Shown here: positions 53,771 to 61,940 of the stretch, piece after piece | Numbering within the stretch: the first letter of the stretch is position 1 | Layout: every line of letters begins with the position of its first letter | Assembly: GCF_001730295.1 (NCBI RefSeq) | Contig: NZ_MIKA01000006.1 | Location: 31,479-95,478, forward strand | Source of the DNA: Enterococcus plantarum | GTDB lineage: Bacteria > Bacillota > Bacilli > Lactobacillales > Enterococcaceae | Direction of reading: 5' to 3' | Length of the DNA: 64,000 bases | Position numbers and translations under genes: made by a program | The notes under the pieces: model-generated | Databases searched by the model: none | What the model saw: only the letters and a program-made list of their open reading frames with translations | Told to the model about the DNA's origin: nothing

Positions 53771-53831
53771 TAAATTCAAAAAAAGTATAAATAAAAATAA
53801 TCAACGTTCAATTTAACTGTTTATTGGATTT

Positions 53832-53876
53832 TAAGAGGGTAGAACAAAGCTTAAATGCTCTGTTCTACCCTCTTTT
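53832..53876 (+). terminator. Terminator of cshA
   Basis: AAGAGGGTAGAACA pairs with TGTTCTACCCTCTT, followed by T. Confidence 0.92.
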
Positions 53877-54144
53877 ATTGAATTTTAGCTTTAAGAGCTA
53901 ACACTGTATGTTATTTCAATGTTAATAGTCCCTAAAAAGTTGTGGTTCTGAGGATTAAAGAGGTTTGAAAAAAGAAAAAAATAGGAGTGGTAAAAAGAAT
54001 CATAGTCAACTTTTCCTGTTTTTTTGGTAGTGGGGAGCGAGCTCTTTCAGCTTTTTATTAATTTTTACATTATTATGTGGAAAAATTGCTAAAATTTGAT
54101 AGAATAAGAGTAATTTATAAAATAAAAAAAGAGGGCTCGGAAGA

Positions 54145-54498
54145 ATGATTAAAGGAATTGGTATAGATATGGTAGAACTCTCAAGAATTGAAAAAATTAT
54201 CGAAAACAAAACGTCCTTTGTAAGAAGAGTTTTGACTAATGATGAGCTCGCTCTTTTTCAAACATTACCTCATAAACGTCAAGTAGAGTTTTTAGCAGGT
54301 AGATTTGCTTGCAAAGAAGCTTTTTCTAAGGCGTGGGGGACAGGGATTGGAAGTGTTGGGTTAAAGGATGTTGAAGTGTTAAAAGAAGAGAATGGTGCGC
54401 CAAAAGTTACTAAATCTCCTCATGAAGGCAATGTATTTGTTTCAATTTCTCATACAGACACTTTTGCGGTTGCCCAAATCATTTTGGAAGTTGTATAA
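54145..54498 (+). CDS. acpS: Holo-[acyl-carrier-protein] synthase
   Basis: A 117-aa phosphopantetheinyl transferase that activates acyl carrier protein. GIGIDMVELSRIEKI at the start carries the metal-binding aspartate (about residue 8). FAGRFACKEAFSKAWGTGIG (the listed sequence reads LAGRFACKEAFSKA, about 50-65) holds the second glutamate, and VSISHTDTFAVAQ follows. Length is standard. First gene of acpS-alr-mazF. Confidence 0.96.
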   Translation: MIKGIGIDMVELSRIEKIIENKTSFVRRVLTNDELALFQTLPHKRQVEFLAGRFACKEAFSKAWGTGIGSVGLKDVEVLKEENGAPKVTKSPHEGNVFVSISHTDTFAVAQIILEVV

Positions 54499-54592
54499 AG
54501 TGAAGCTGGATTTATCTATTAAATTTGAATAAAGGTTATGACAATACGTTTGATCAGGTTTTGTTTCGACCTTAAAAGAAAGAAGGACCCAT

Positions 54593-55711
54593 ATGGCTGT
54601 AGGATGGCATCGTCCCACAAAGTTAGTGATCGATACACAAGCAATTAAAGAAAATGTTGGCAACGAAGTAAAACGAATGCCGCAAGGAACAGAATTATTT
54701 GCAGTAGTTAAAGCAAATGGCTATGGTCATGGAGCTGTTCAAACGGCCAGAGCGGCTATTGAGGGAGGCGCTACGGGATTTTGTGTAGCAATCTTAGATG
54801 AAGCGATAGAACTGCGTGAAGCAGGCATTACAGAACCAATACTGATTTTAAGTGTCGTTGACGTTTCTTACATAGACTTGCTGTTGAAATATGATTTATC
54901 TGTCACGGTAGCAACTCAAGAATGGTTGGAACAAGCGATTGAGCAATTGAAGTATATAGAAACACCAACACCATTGAAAATACATATAAAAGTGGATACA
55001 GGCATGGGGCGCATTGGATTTACTACGCCAGAAGCGGTAAAGCAAACAGTTGATTTAGTTCAATCAACAAATGTGCTTATTTGGGAAGGATTATTTACGC
55101 ATTTTTCTACAGCAGATGAAAAAGATATACGCTATTTTGAAAAACAAACACATCGTTTTCAAACAATTTTGGCAGTACTTGTTGACTTACCAAAATATGT
55201 TCATGTTAGCAATAGTGCGACAGCTTTGTGGCATCCTGAAAATGTGGGAAATATGATTCGTTTTGGTATAGCAATGTATGGATTGAATCCGTCGGGACAT
55301 GCGTTACCAGAAACTTACCCATTAAAACCCGCACTGAGTTTGGTCTCAAAACTGATTCAGGTCAAAGAACTTTCAGCTGGAGAAGGAATTGGTTACGGTA
55401 ATACCTATACCACAACCGAAAAGGAATGGATCGGCACAGTACCAATTGGTTATGCAGATGGTTGGCTACGTCATCTACAGGGCTTTTCAGTGTTAGTGAA
55501 TGGTGAGCGATGTGAAATCGTTGGTAGGATTTGTATGGATCAATGCATGATTCGTTTGCCAAAGCAAACAGCAATAGGGACGCAAGTTACATTGATTGGG
55601 CACGATCATGGAGAAGAGATTACGATGCAAATGGTCGCAGATAAACTAGAAACGATCCATTATGAAGTAGCATGCACATTTTCTGAACGTATGCCAAGGG
55701 AGTATAAATAG
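54593..55711 (+). CDS. alr: Alanine racemase
   Basis: A 372-aa PLP enzyme that supplies D-alanine for Ddl. The PLP lysine is in FAVVKANGYGHG (about residue 41), the catalytic tyrosine in GYGNTYTT (about 268), and MDQCMIRLP lies near 315. It follows acpS by 94 nt and precedes the MazF gene by 15 nt, the usual enterococcal order. Confidence 0.96.
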   Translation: MAVGWHRPTKLVIDTQAIKENVGNEVKRMPQGTELFAVVKANGYGHGAVQTARAAIEGGATGFCVAILDEAIELREAGITEPILILSVVDVSYIDLLLKYDLSVTVATQEWLEQAIEQLKYIETPTPLKIHIKVDTGMGRIGFTTPEAVKQTVDLVQSTNVLIWEGLFTHFSTADEKDIRYFEKQTHRFQTILAVLVDLPKYVHVSNSATALWHPENVGNMIRFGIAMYGLNPSGHALPETYPLKPALSLVSKLIQVKELSAGEGIGYGNTYTTTEKEWIGTVPIGYADGWLRHLQGFSVLVNGERCEIVGRICMDQCMIRLPKQTAIGTQVTLIGHDHGEEITMQMVADKLETIHYEVACTFSERMPREYK

Positions 55712-55726
55712 AATAGGAGGTTTAAA

Positions 55727-56107
55727 ATGGTCAAAAGGGGTGACATATATTTTGCAGACTTATCCCCTGTTGTAGGATCGGAACAAGGGGGAGTACGTCC
55801 AGTACTAGTCATACAAAATAATTTAGGCAATCATTTTAGCCCAACGATCATTGTCGCTGCAATCACAGCGAAGATGGCTAAGCCAAAATTACCAACACAT
55901 ATAGGGATTAATTCTGAAGAAACTGGAATCGAACGTGATTCGGTCATTTTACTAGAGCAGATCCGTACTATTGATAAAATACGTTTGAAAGAAAAAGTTT
56001 GCCATTTAGGTATAGAAATCATGGACTCTGTTGACCGCGCGTTAGGTGTTAGTGTAGGGATCGTAGAAGCAGAGCTAGAAGAAGAAAATCTTGGTACATA
56101 TCGCTAA
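55727..56107 (+). CDS. mazF: MazF-family endoribonuclease toxin downstream of alr
   Basis: A 126-aa MazF/PemK protein. VKRGDIYFADLSPVVGSEQG and GGVRPVLVIQNN (catalytic arginine, about residue 25) and AAITAKMAKPKLPTHIG (threonine about 48) match active MazF/EndoA. In Bacillus the antitoxin EndoAI is encoded between alr and the toxin; here only 15 nt separate the genes, so the antitoxin is missing from this spot. AGGAGG lies 8 nt before the ATG. Similar to the 33638 product in its core. Confidence 0.92.
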   Translation: MVKRGDIYFADLSPVVGSEQGGVRPVLVIQNNLGNHFSPTIIVAAITAKMAKPKLPTHIGINSEETGIERDSVILLEQIRTIDKIRLKEKVCHLGIEIMDSVDRALGVSVGIVEAELEEENLGTYR

Positions 56108-56395
56108 ATGTATTAGGTATTTTAATGGAGAACATAGGACATATCCTGTTTTGTTAATGTCGGGATAGTCATGTAGGACATTGTAATTCTAAAAAGAATC
56201 ACCTTGTTTTTTACTTATACATTGTTATTTTTTGTTATTTGTTACTAAATACTAAAAATACTAATATCAGCAGCTGGAAACGAAAAATCAATCAATTAGA
56301 ATCAATTTCCTTTATCTTAAATACTAAAAAAATAATAATTTGACATAATTGTTTCGTCTTGTATTAACGTTTTTTTGCATTATTATAAAAAAACG
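56108..56395. other. AT-rich gap after mazF
   Basis: No gene is visible. An 11-bp inverted repeat AACGTTTTTTT..AAAAAAACGTT (56366-56397), with a 10-nt spacer, ends next to the promoter at 56396 and may be an operator or a weak bidirectional terminator. Confidence 0.45.
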
Positions 56396-56424
56396 TTGGC
56401 AATGAGGGTGCGTAATGTTACAAT
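56396..56424 (+). promoter_or_regulatory. Promoter of the coiled-coil/LysM cluster
   Basis: TTGGCA (56396-56401), a 17-nt spacer and TACAAT (56419-56424), about 90 nt before the membrane-protein gene. Confidence 0.65.
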
Positions 56425-56515
56425 AAACTATATATAATTGGGTGGAAAGTGGATAACTTTCAAAAAATAGATATAGTTAGTGTTTTTTTATTAAGGGTAA
56501 AGGAGTTTATATTTG

Positions 56516-57217
56516 ATGACGATTTTCATGTTTGTATTAGTAGTAATACTGTTTCTTATTTTCAGTTATCAGCTGTATGTACGATTTCAACTGGAGACCT
56601 TAGATTCTGATAGTCCAAAAATGAAGCGCAAGATCAATTTTTATAAGTATCAAGAGAATAATCGCTCATTACTATTTTTGATGATTGGCGCTCTTGTTTT
56701 TTGCTTAGTACTCTTTGGGATACTTTATAATCAAGATGCTTTAAGAAAAGATAATAAAAATTTAGAGTTGAAGATTGACGAGATCAAAGACGCCAGAGGA
56801 GGAGCTTCTGGCGCTGAAATTGAGAGTTATAAAGAAAATGCGTTGAAATTGACCGAATTTCCTTGGAGAAAAGTGGTAGAAAGCAGAGATGCTCAAGCAC
56901 TTGATAATTATGAACTTCAACTTCTAAGAGATTGGCAGCCCTTTTTTGGAGAAGCGAATGTGGCGATCATGATTAGTCAAAAAACGGAAACATTGACCGT
57001 GTCAGTTTTTCCAACAGCATTGACATTTAGTGATTTCCAAACAGCTGAAAAAAATATTGAAACCTTTATCAAAGAGTTACAGCCAGTAAAAGAGATAACA
57101 ATGATTGATTTTAACTTTACATATCGAGATCAAACGAACAAGCTATCTAAAAAATCAATCGTTTATACAAGAGGAACTACAGACAGTAACTTAGAAAAAA
57201 TAGTATTAGACAAGTAG
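56516..57217 (+). CDS. Membrane protein of unknown function
   Basis: A 233-aa protein with TM helices at about 1-19 and 48-68, then a coiled-coil stretch (about 72-92, NKNLELKIDEIK) and a C-terminal alpha/beta domain (about 105-230). The start is ATG 56516 (TTG 56513 also possible) behind AAAGGAG. It is followed 31 nt later by the long coiled-coil gene and likely co-transcribed. I do not recognise a family; membrane scaffold is a guess from topology. Confidence 0.8.
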   Translation: MTIFMFVLVVILFLIFSYQLYVRFQLETLDSDSPKMKRKINFYKYQENNRSLLFLMIGALVFCLVLFGILYNQDALRKDNKNLELKIDEIKDARGGASGAEIESYKENALKLTEFPWRKVVESRDAQALDNYELQLLRDWQPFFGEANVAIMISQKTETLTVSVFPTALTFSDFQTAEKNIETFIKELQPVKEITMIDFNFTYRDQTNKLSKKSIVYTRGTTDSNLEKIVLDK

Positions 57218-57248
57218 AGTAGAGAAATAAAAGACGAGGTGTAAACAC

Positions 57249-58604
57249 ATGGCAAAGAGACGGTTAATTAAAAAAATTAACGAGGTTTCCGATGACGAAT
57301 TAACACAAGAAGTAGATTTTAATTCGGTAGAAGAAAAACAACTAAATTCAGTAACGACGAACACTAATAGCAACTTACTAGCGGAACAAGAACAAGAGAT
57401 TACACGCTTAAGAGAATTGATCAAAGAATACAGATTGCAAGAATCTGAATTCGAACAAAATAAAGAAGAAAATTTCCGACTATCTCAACAGAATAAGCAA
57501 TTAGTTTTAAAGGTTGAAAATAGCCAAGAAGAACTTGAATCATTAAAAGAGAAAAATGACGATTTAGCGACACAGCTCAATCAAAAAGAAACAGAGATTT
57601 TTGAGCTGGAAGATGCAAATGAGACTGCGGATTCTACAGAAGAAATTACTCGTTTAAACGCACAAATCGAAGAATTAGAAAAAGAAAATAGTCGTAAGCA
57701 AGAACAAATTGCATACTTAGAAACAGCGCTTGTTGAGAAAGATAAAGCGTTGGAAACTCAAATTCTCGAAAAAGAAAAAGAAATACAACAATTACAAGCT
57801 GATTTAAGTGCCCGAGGAACAATCGGAGAAAAACAAGAAGCATTGGAGACGGTGAAGATGGAATTAGAATCATTGAATGAAAAACTTCAAACTACGGATA
57901 AAGAAAATCAAGAATTGACACAAAAACTTGCTGATCTTCAAGAACAAATGCGCCGTTTACAACAAGAAAACCAAGAGTTAAAAGACAAGGAAATCACTTT
58001 AGCAACAGATAGTGATGTTTCTGTTGACAACAGTCGCGTGGATGAATTGAAAAAAGAATTGGAAACAGTTCTAAAAGAAAAAAGCGAGTTGGAAACAAGT
58101 CTAGGGCGTATCCAAGGGTTGAATGATAAATATTCTATCCAAAAAAATGTCTTTGAATCCGAATTAGCTGGTTTAAGAACGATTTACAAAGAAAAAGAAG
58201 AAGAATTAGAAACCTTAAATGCTGAACTTGAAACAATGCGTAGCATGTCTGCAACTGGAGAAGCGACAGGGAACCAATTAGCTGAACTATTGCAAGCAAA
58301 ACAACAAATCAATGATTTATTGTTGAAAAATCAATCCTTACAAGAAGAGGCGTTGAAATCACAACAAGAGATCGGTGAAGTAATGGTTTCAGCCAAGAAA
58401 GAAGCAAATCGCATTATCAGTGAAGCGCAAGTTGAAGCGAAACACATGGTCAACTCAGCAGAACTTGAAATGTTGAATATTGGCAACCGTGCGAAAAATA
58501 TTTCAAATGAAGTAGAAGAATCTAAAAATGAAGTAATGACGATTTACCGTGAATTAGAGGAACGTTTAAGCAAACTATCACGTTTGGATAAATCTGGAAA
58601 CTAA
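57249..58604 (+). CDS. Long coiled-coil protein, DivIVA-like C-terminus
   Basis: A 451-aa protein dominated by heptad-repeat coiled coil (about 45-380), rich in Glu, Gln, Lys and Leu, with no cysteine visible. The last part (VMVSAKKEANRIISEAQVEAKHMVNSAELEMLNIGNRA, about 378-415) resembles the C-terminal helix of DivIVA/GpsB-type proteins. The N-terminus KRRLIKKINEVSDDELTQ has no clear DivIVA membrane-binding motif. It could be a structural or septal scaffold working with the adjacent membrane protein. Family not recognised. Confidence 0.78.
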   Translation: MAKRRLIKKINEVSDDELTQEVDFNSVEEKQLNSVTTNTNSNLLAEQEQEITRLRELIKEYRLQESEFEQNKEENFRLSQQNKQLVLKVENSQEELESLKEKNDDLATQLNQKETEIFELEDANETADSTEEITRLNAQIEELEKENSRKQEQIAYLETALVEKDKALETQILEKEKEIQQLQADLSARGTIGEKQEALETVKMELESLNEKLQTTDKENQELTQKLADLQEQMRRLQQENQELKDKEITLATDSDVSVDNSRVDELKKELETVLKEKSELETSLGRIQGLNDKYSIQKNVFESELAGLRTIYKEKEEELETLNAELETMRSMSATGEATGNQLAELLQAKQQINDLLLKNQSLQEEALKSQQEIGEVMVSAKKEANRIISEAQVEAKHMVNSAELEMLNIGNRAKNISNEVEESKNEVMTIYRELEERLSKLSRLDKSGN

Positions 58605-58636
58605 ACAATCACAAAACGAATGAAGGGAAGAACAAT

Positions 58637-59038
58637 ATGAAAAAACAAATCAATAAAAAAAATTCTATTCTGTTGATTTTTTCTGCAATATTGTTTAGTA
58701 CTATTATTTACTTTATGTCTAGTTCAATGGTTTTAGGAGCCTCAGCAGGTGGCGGTATGGAATCTGTACCAGTAACAGCAGACGGTGGAACAGCAATTGC
58801 GCCGCCTCTAACACCTGTAGTTCCACAAGCGGAACCAAAGAAAGAAACGACATCTGAAAATACCGTTGCTGAAGACAAGGAAAAAGAGGCACCTAAAGAA
58901 GTCTATATTGTAAAAAACGGTCAGACTTTATGGGAAATTGCTCAAGATTCAGGCTTATCGATCCAAACATTAATGAATAAAAATCAGCTTAGTAGTAGCA
59001 TCATTGTTGAGGGACAGGAATTAGTATTCGATCAATAG
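58637..59038 (+). CDS. Membrane-anchored LysM-domain protein
   Basis: A 133-aa protein: basic N-terminus and hydrophobic segment (about 10-33), a Pro/Thr/Glu-rich linker (about 40-85) and a C-terminal LysM domain (about 88-132; YIVKNGQTLWEIAQDSGLSIQTLMNKN) that should bind peptidoglycan glycan chains. Whether the hydrophobic segment is cleaved is unclear. It lies 32 nt after the coiled-coil gene, so the set could connect a cytoplasmic scaffold to the wall. Confidence 0.85.
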   Translation: MKKQINKKNSILLIFSAILFSTIIYFMSSSMVLGASAGGGMESVPVTADGGTAIAPPLTPVVPQAEPKKETTSENTVAEDKEKEAPKEVYIVKNGQTLWEIAQDSGLSIQTLMNKNQLSSSIIVEGQELVFDQ

Positions 59039-59045
59039 TAAGCTT

Positions 59046-59094
59046 TAGGTGGGTGGAGCAAAACTTTTTAGAGTTTTGCCTCGCTCACTTTTTT
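59046..59094 (+). terminator. Terminator after the LysM gene
   Basis: GTGGGTGGAGCAAAACT pairs with AGTTTTGCCTCGCTCAC, followed by TTTTTT. It separates the LysM gene from the signal peptidase gene. Confidence 0.85.
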
Positions 59095-59196
59095 CAATTT
59101 AAGAGTAAATCCTATTGTTGGGTTTTTATATGGAAAAATACATAGCAGTCTGTTATTCTTAACTAAGAGTATTAATTGGTATGATTGAGGTGCATC

Positions 59197-60045
59197 ATGG
59201 ATGAAATAAAAGAACGTTTTGAACGACTGATACGACAATTAAAAAGACAATTTAATAAAAACAAAAAAACAAAAAATAAAAGTAAAAACAAGAATAGAAA
59301 ACATCCCCAGCCAGGACTAAAAAAGAAACGTCCTCGCCCTACAGAACAAGTGGAACCTAAAAGTGAAAAAACAAGAGTAAGACCAAGGCTAAAAGAAGAA
59401 ATAGTCGGAATTTCAAAACCAATCAATAAAAAGAGGAAAAAGAGAAAGTTAACGAAAGAAGAAGTTGAAAGACTAAGAAAGAAAAAAAGACAAGATAGTA
59501 TCATTGAAATCATCAAGTTCATGTTACCCGTTGTAGTATTTGCAATCTTTGTTTTCTTCTTTATTTTAAATACTTCACCTCATATGGTTGATGGGGATTC
59601 AATGAAACCAACATTGCTAAATGGTGATCGGGTCATTGTACGTCGAACAAAAGAGCCTAGAAGATACGAAATCATCACATTTAAACCACCCGTAAAAAGC
59701 GAGTTTCAGTATGTGAAACGTGTCATCGGTATGCCAGGAGACTTAGTTTGGACTGAAGGTAGTGATTTATTTATTAATCATCAAGCGGAATCGTTACCAA
59801 AAGTTTCGGAATTATCTGCCGCAAGTGAACTGCCTGATGGAACAATCAAAGTCAATCTCTCTGAAGACAGTTTGGACCAGATGTCAAAATTGAAAAAAAT
59901 TCCTAAAGGACATTATTTTGTATTAGGAGACAATCGAAATAATTCCAGTGATAGCAGAACATTTGGTTTAGTTGATGGTCTTGCAATCGAAGGAGTTGTT
60001 TCCTTTAGATTTGCACCGTTTAATAATGTCGGTTGGATAAAATAA
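59197..60045 (+). CDS. lepB: Type I signal peptidase
   Basis: A 282-aa signal peptidase I. A very basic cytoplasmic N-terminus of about 105 residues (runs of KKK/RKK) is unusual. One TM helix follows (about 107-130), then the catalytic serine in VDGDSMKPTLLNGD (about 137-150), the lysine in YVKRVIGMPGD (about 172-182), and GDNRNNSSDSRTFG near the end. It cleaves exported preproteins such as the surface proteins in this window. The start is ATG 59197 (TTG 59185 also in frame). Terminated by a strong hairpin. Confidence 0.93.
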   Translation: MDEIKERFERLIRQLKRQFNKNKKTKNKSKNKNRKHPQPGLKKKRPRPTEQVEPKSEKTRVRPRLKEEIVGISKPINKKRKKRKLTKEEVERLRKKKRQDSIIEIIKFMLPVVVFAIFVFFFILNTSPHMVDGDSMKPTLLNGDRVIVRRTKEPRRYEIITFKPPVKSEFQYVKRVIGMPGDLVWTEGSDLFINHQAESLPKVSELSAASELPDGTIKVNLSEDSLDQMSKLKKIPKGHYFVLGDNRNNSSDSRTFGLVDGLAIEGVVSFRFAPFNNVGWIK

Positions 60046-60046
60046 A

Positions 60047-60076
60047 AAAAACGATAATATTTTATCGTTTTTTTAT
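60047..60076 (+). terminator. Terminator of lepB
   Basis: AAAACGATAA-TATT-TTATCGTTTT followed by TTTT. Confidence 0.9.
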
Positions 60077-60208
60077 TTTCATTATTATAAAGAAAAAATA
60101 TGATTTTGGTTGATGATTATCGTTATTAAAATAAATAAAAAGAAACAGAAATAAAATTTTTTTATTGCAATTTAATTACTATTCTCATTAAATTTAGTAG
60201 GCATAAAG

Positions 60209-60240
60209 AAAACAGAGAACATCAAGGGTCTGTTCTCTGC
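60209..60240 (-). terminator. Terminator of the Mga-type regulator gene
   Basis: Minus strand: CAGAGAACAGA..TGTTCTCTG hairpin followed by TTTTCTTT. It lies just past the stop codon at 60268. Confidence 0.7.
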
Positions 60241-60267
60241 TATAATTTCAATTAGTGATAGAAATAA

Positions 60268-61749
60268 TTATCTCGTATCAATCAGCTGAATAATCAATTT
60301 TTCAATTTCAGTCATATCATAACTATTACCAATATCAGAAAAAATATAGATAAGTTCTTGTTTTTCAGAAATCATGTCACTATAAATATTTGAAAGTAGG
60401 ATGTCATAATGGCTATCCTCTTTAAAAGCTTCCGCCTTGATTGGGTATTTATGCCCTAAAACATTTGTTAAATGTTGGATAACTAATTCACCAATAAAAG
60501 GATTTAATGAATGATAAACACCAATCGAAATTTTCTCTTCATTTAATTCAGCAATGTGATTCAATATGATCGTATAATGAATTTCAGTGAATTTATTTTT
60601 GTAACTGTCTTTTTCACCATCTTGATCAAACTTTTTAGTCGCAATATCCATCAATTCAAAAACTTCATTACCGGAAAATGGATGACGATGCGCATTGACG
60701 ATAGACTTTATGGTCCAACTATCAAAAGGCAAAATAAACCCATCGAAATAATATAGTTGAGAATGAAGCTGGAACAATAGATTTTCAATATACAATAATC
60801 GAGCGGATGACGCATAACTCGATAAATATCCTTGTTGCTTTAGATATTTTAAGATCACTTTGTTCATATAGTTTAAATAAGAACTTTGTCTACGTTGTTG
60901 TTCTGCTAATCTGAAAGCAAAAGAAGAATTAGGAGAAAAATTGTGCATAGAACAAAAGAAGTCATAAAACATGTATGCTTCATAAATAGTATATGGACGG
61001 TCGATTTTTTTCATATATGTATGTAAAGACAAATTGATCTCTTCAAATAACGGTCGGTCAGGATAATCGTAGTTTGGACTAATGACCGGATTAAATTCAG
61101 TCGTCTGTCGTCTAAAAGATATTTTCATCCATAATTTGATTTGTAGCACCTCGGTTGGATCAAAGACTAGATTAAGAGACTCTTTTAAAATATCTACAAA
61201 ACCAAGATATTGATTAGCCGTTTCTTTTTCTAAACTTGATTTGTCTTCAAAAAGAAACCAGAAGAAACTAAAGAAAAAATAGCGAATCTGTTTTTCTTCA
61301 CCGATTAATTTTCCGCGTTTGATTTGAAGTCGAAATTCCTTTAGCAGTTCATTTAATTCAGTAATTTTGCGATAATAAGTCGCTGAGCTGATTGCGTAGT
61401 TCAGCTGAAAATAATCACAGGTCAATTCCCCTTTATTGAACAGTTGATTGATCATTTGAAATTTAATTGATTTTTCTAGAAAAAGTACAACAACCTTCTT
61501 CAATGGGAATGTCGGTTGTTTTTTTAAAAAGATATTTTCACCTTGTAATGTTATTTCAACTTGCTCGCTTACTTGATTCTCTTCCAGAAAACTTTGGAGG
61601 AATGACAGATACTCATTCAATGTTGGTAAGCTAATTTGAAATTCGTTGACTAGCTCGTTTTTTGTTGCCTTGCCTTGATTGTTGTATAAAAATAATAATA
61701 TATCATTCATATAATCGAAGGGCTTTTCTAAAAAATCTCGTTTTAGCAT
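60268..61749 (-). CDS. Mga-family transcriptional regulator
   Basis: A 493-aa regulator. N-terminal HTH_11-like (about 20-60), Mga HTH (about 78-165, with SSATYYRKITELNELLKEF), PRD-like helical domains and a C-terminal EIIB-like alpha/beta domain (about 405-490). This layout is that of Mga/AtxA-type activators of surface or metabolic genes. The start is ATG 61749 with GTGAGGTG upstream; GTG 61758 is also in frame. It is divergent from the flavoprotein gene at 61941 and may control it or distant surface genes. Confidence 0.87.
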   Translation of the reverse strand: MLKRDFLEKPFDYMNDILLFLYNNQGKATKNELVNEFQISLPTLNEYLSFLQSFLEENQVSEQVEITLQGENIFLKKQPTFPLKKVVVLFLEKSIKFQMINQLFNKGELTCDYFQLNYAISSATYYRKITELNELLKEFRLQIKRGKLIGEEKQIRYFFFSFFWFLFEDKSSLEKETANQYLGFVDILKESLNLVFDPTEVLQIKLWMKISFRRQTTEFNPVISPNYDYPDRPLFEEINLSLHTYMKKIDRPYTIYEAYMFYDFFCSMHNFSPNSSFAFRLAEQQRRQSSYLNYMNKVILKYLKQQGYLSSYASSARLLYIENLLFQLHSQLYYFDGFILPFDSWTIKSIVNAHRHPFSGNEVFELMDIATKKFDQDGEKDSYKNKFTEIHYTIILNHIAELNEEKISIGVYHSLNPFIGELVIQHLTNVLGHKYPIKAEAFKEDSHYDILLSNIYSDMISEKQELIYIFSDIGNSYDMTEIEKLIIQLIDTR

Positions 61750-61940
61750 AATAGACACCTCACTTTAAGCATACTTGATTCATAAGAAAATGGCAATACG
61801 CATTGTATAAAAAGAAAGTAACTCTTTATTATTATTTCAAAAAAACGAAATTATATATATAATGAAGTGTAATAATTTTTTTAATTTATAATTATGTAAT
61901 TGCAATGATGGTTTATTCAATTGAAGGGAGAAGAACCATA

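Noticed and set aside
59172..59522. 116-aa minus-strand ORF opposite the signal peptidase N-terminus
   Set aside because: Phe/Leu-rich only because it is the antisense of a Lys-rich segment; no ribosome site.
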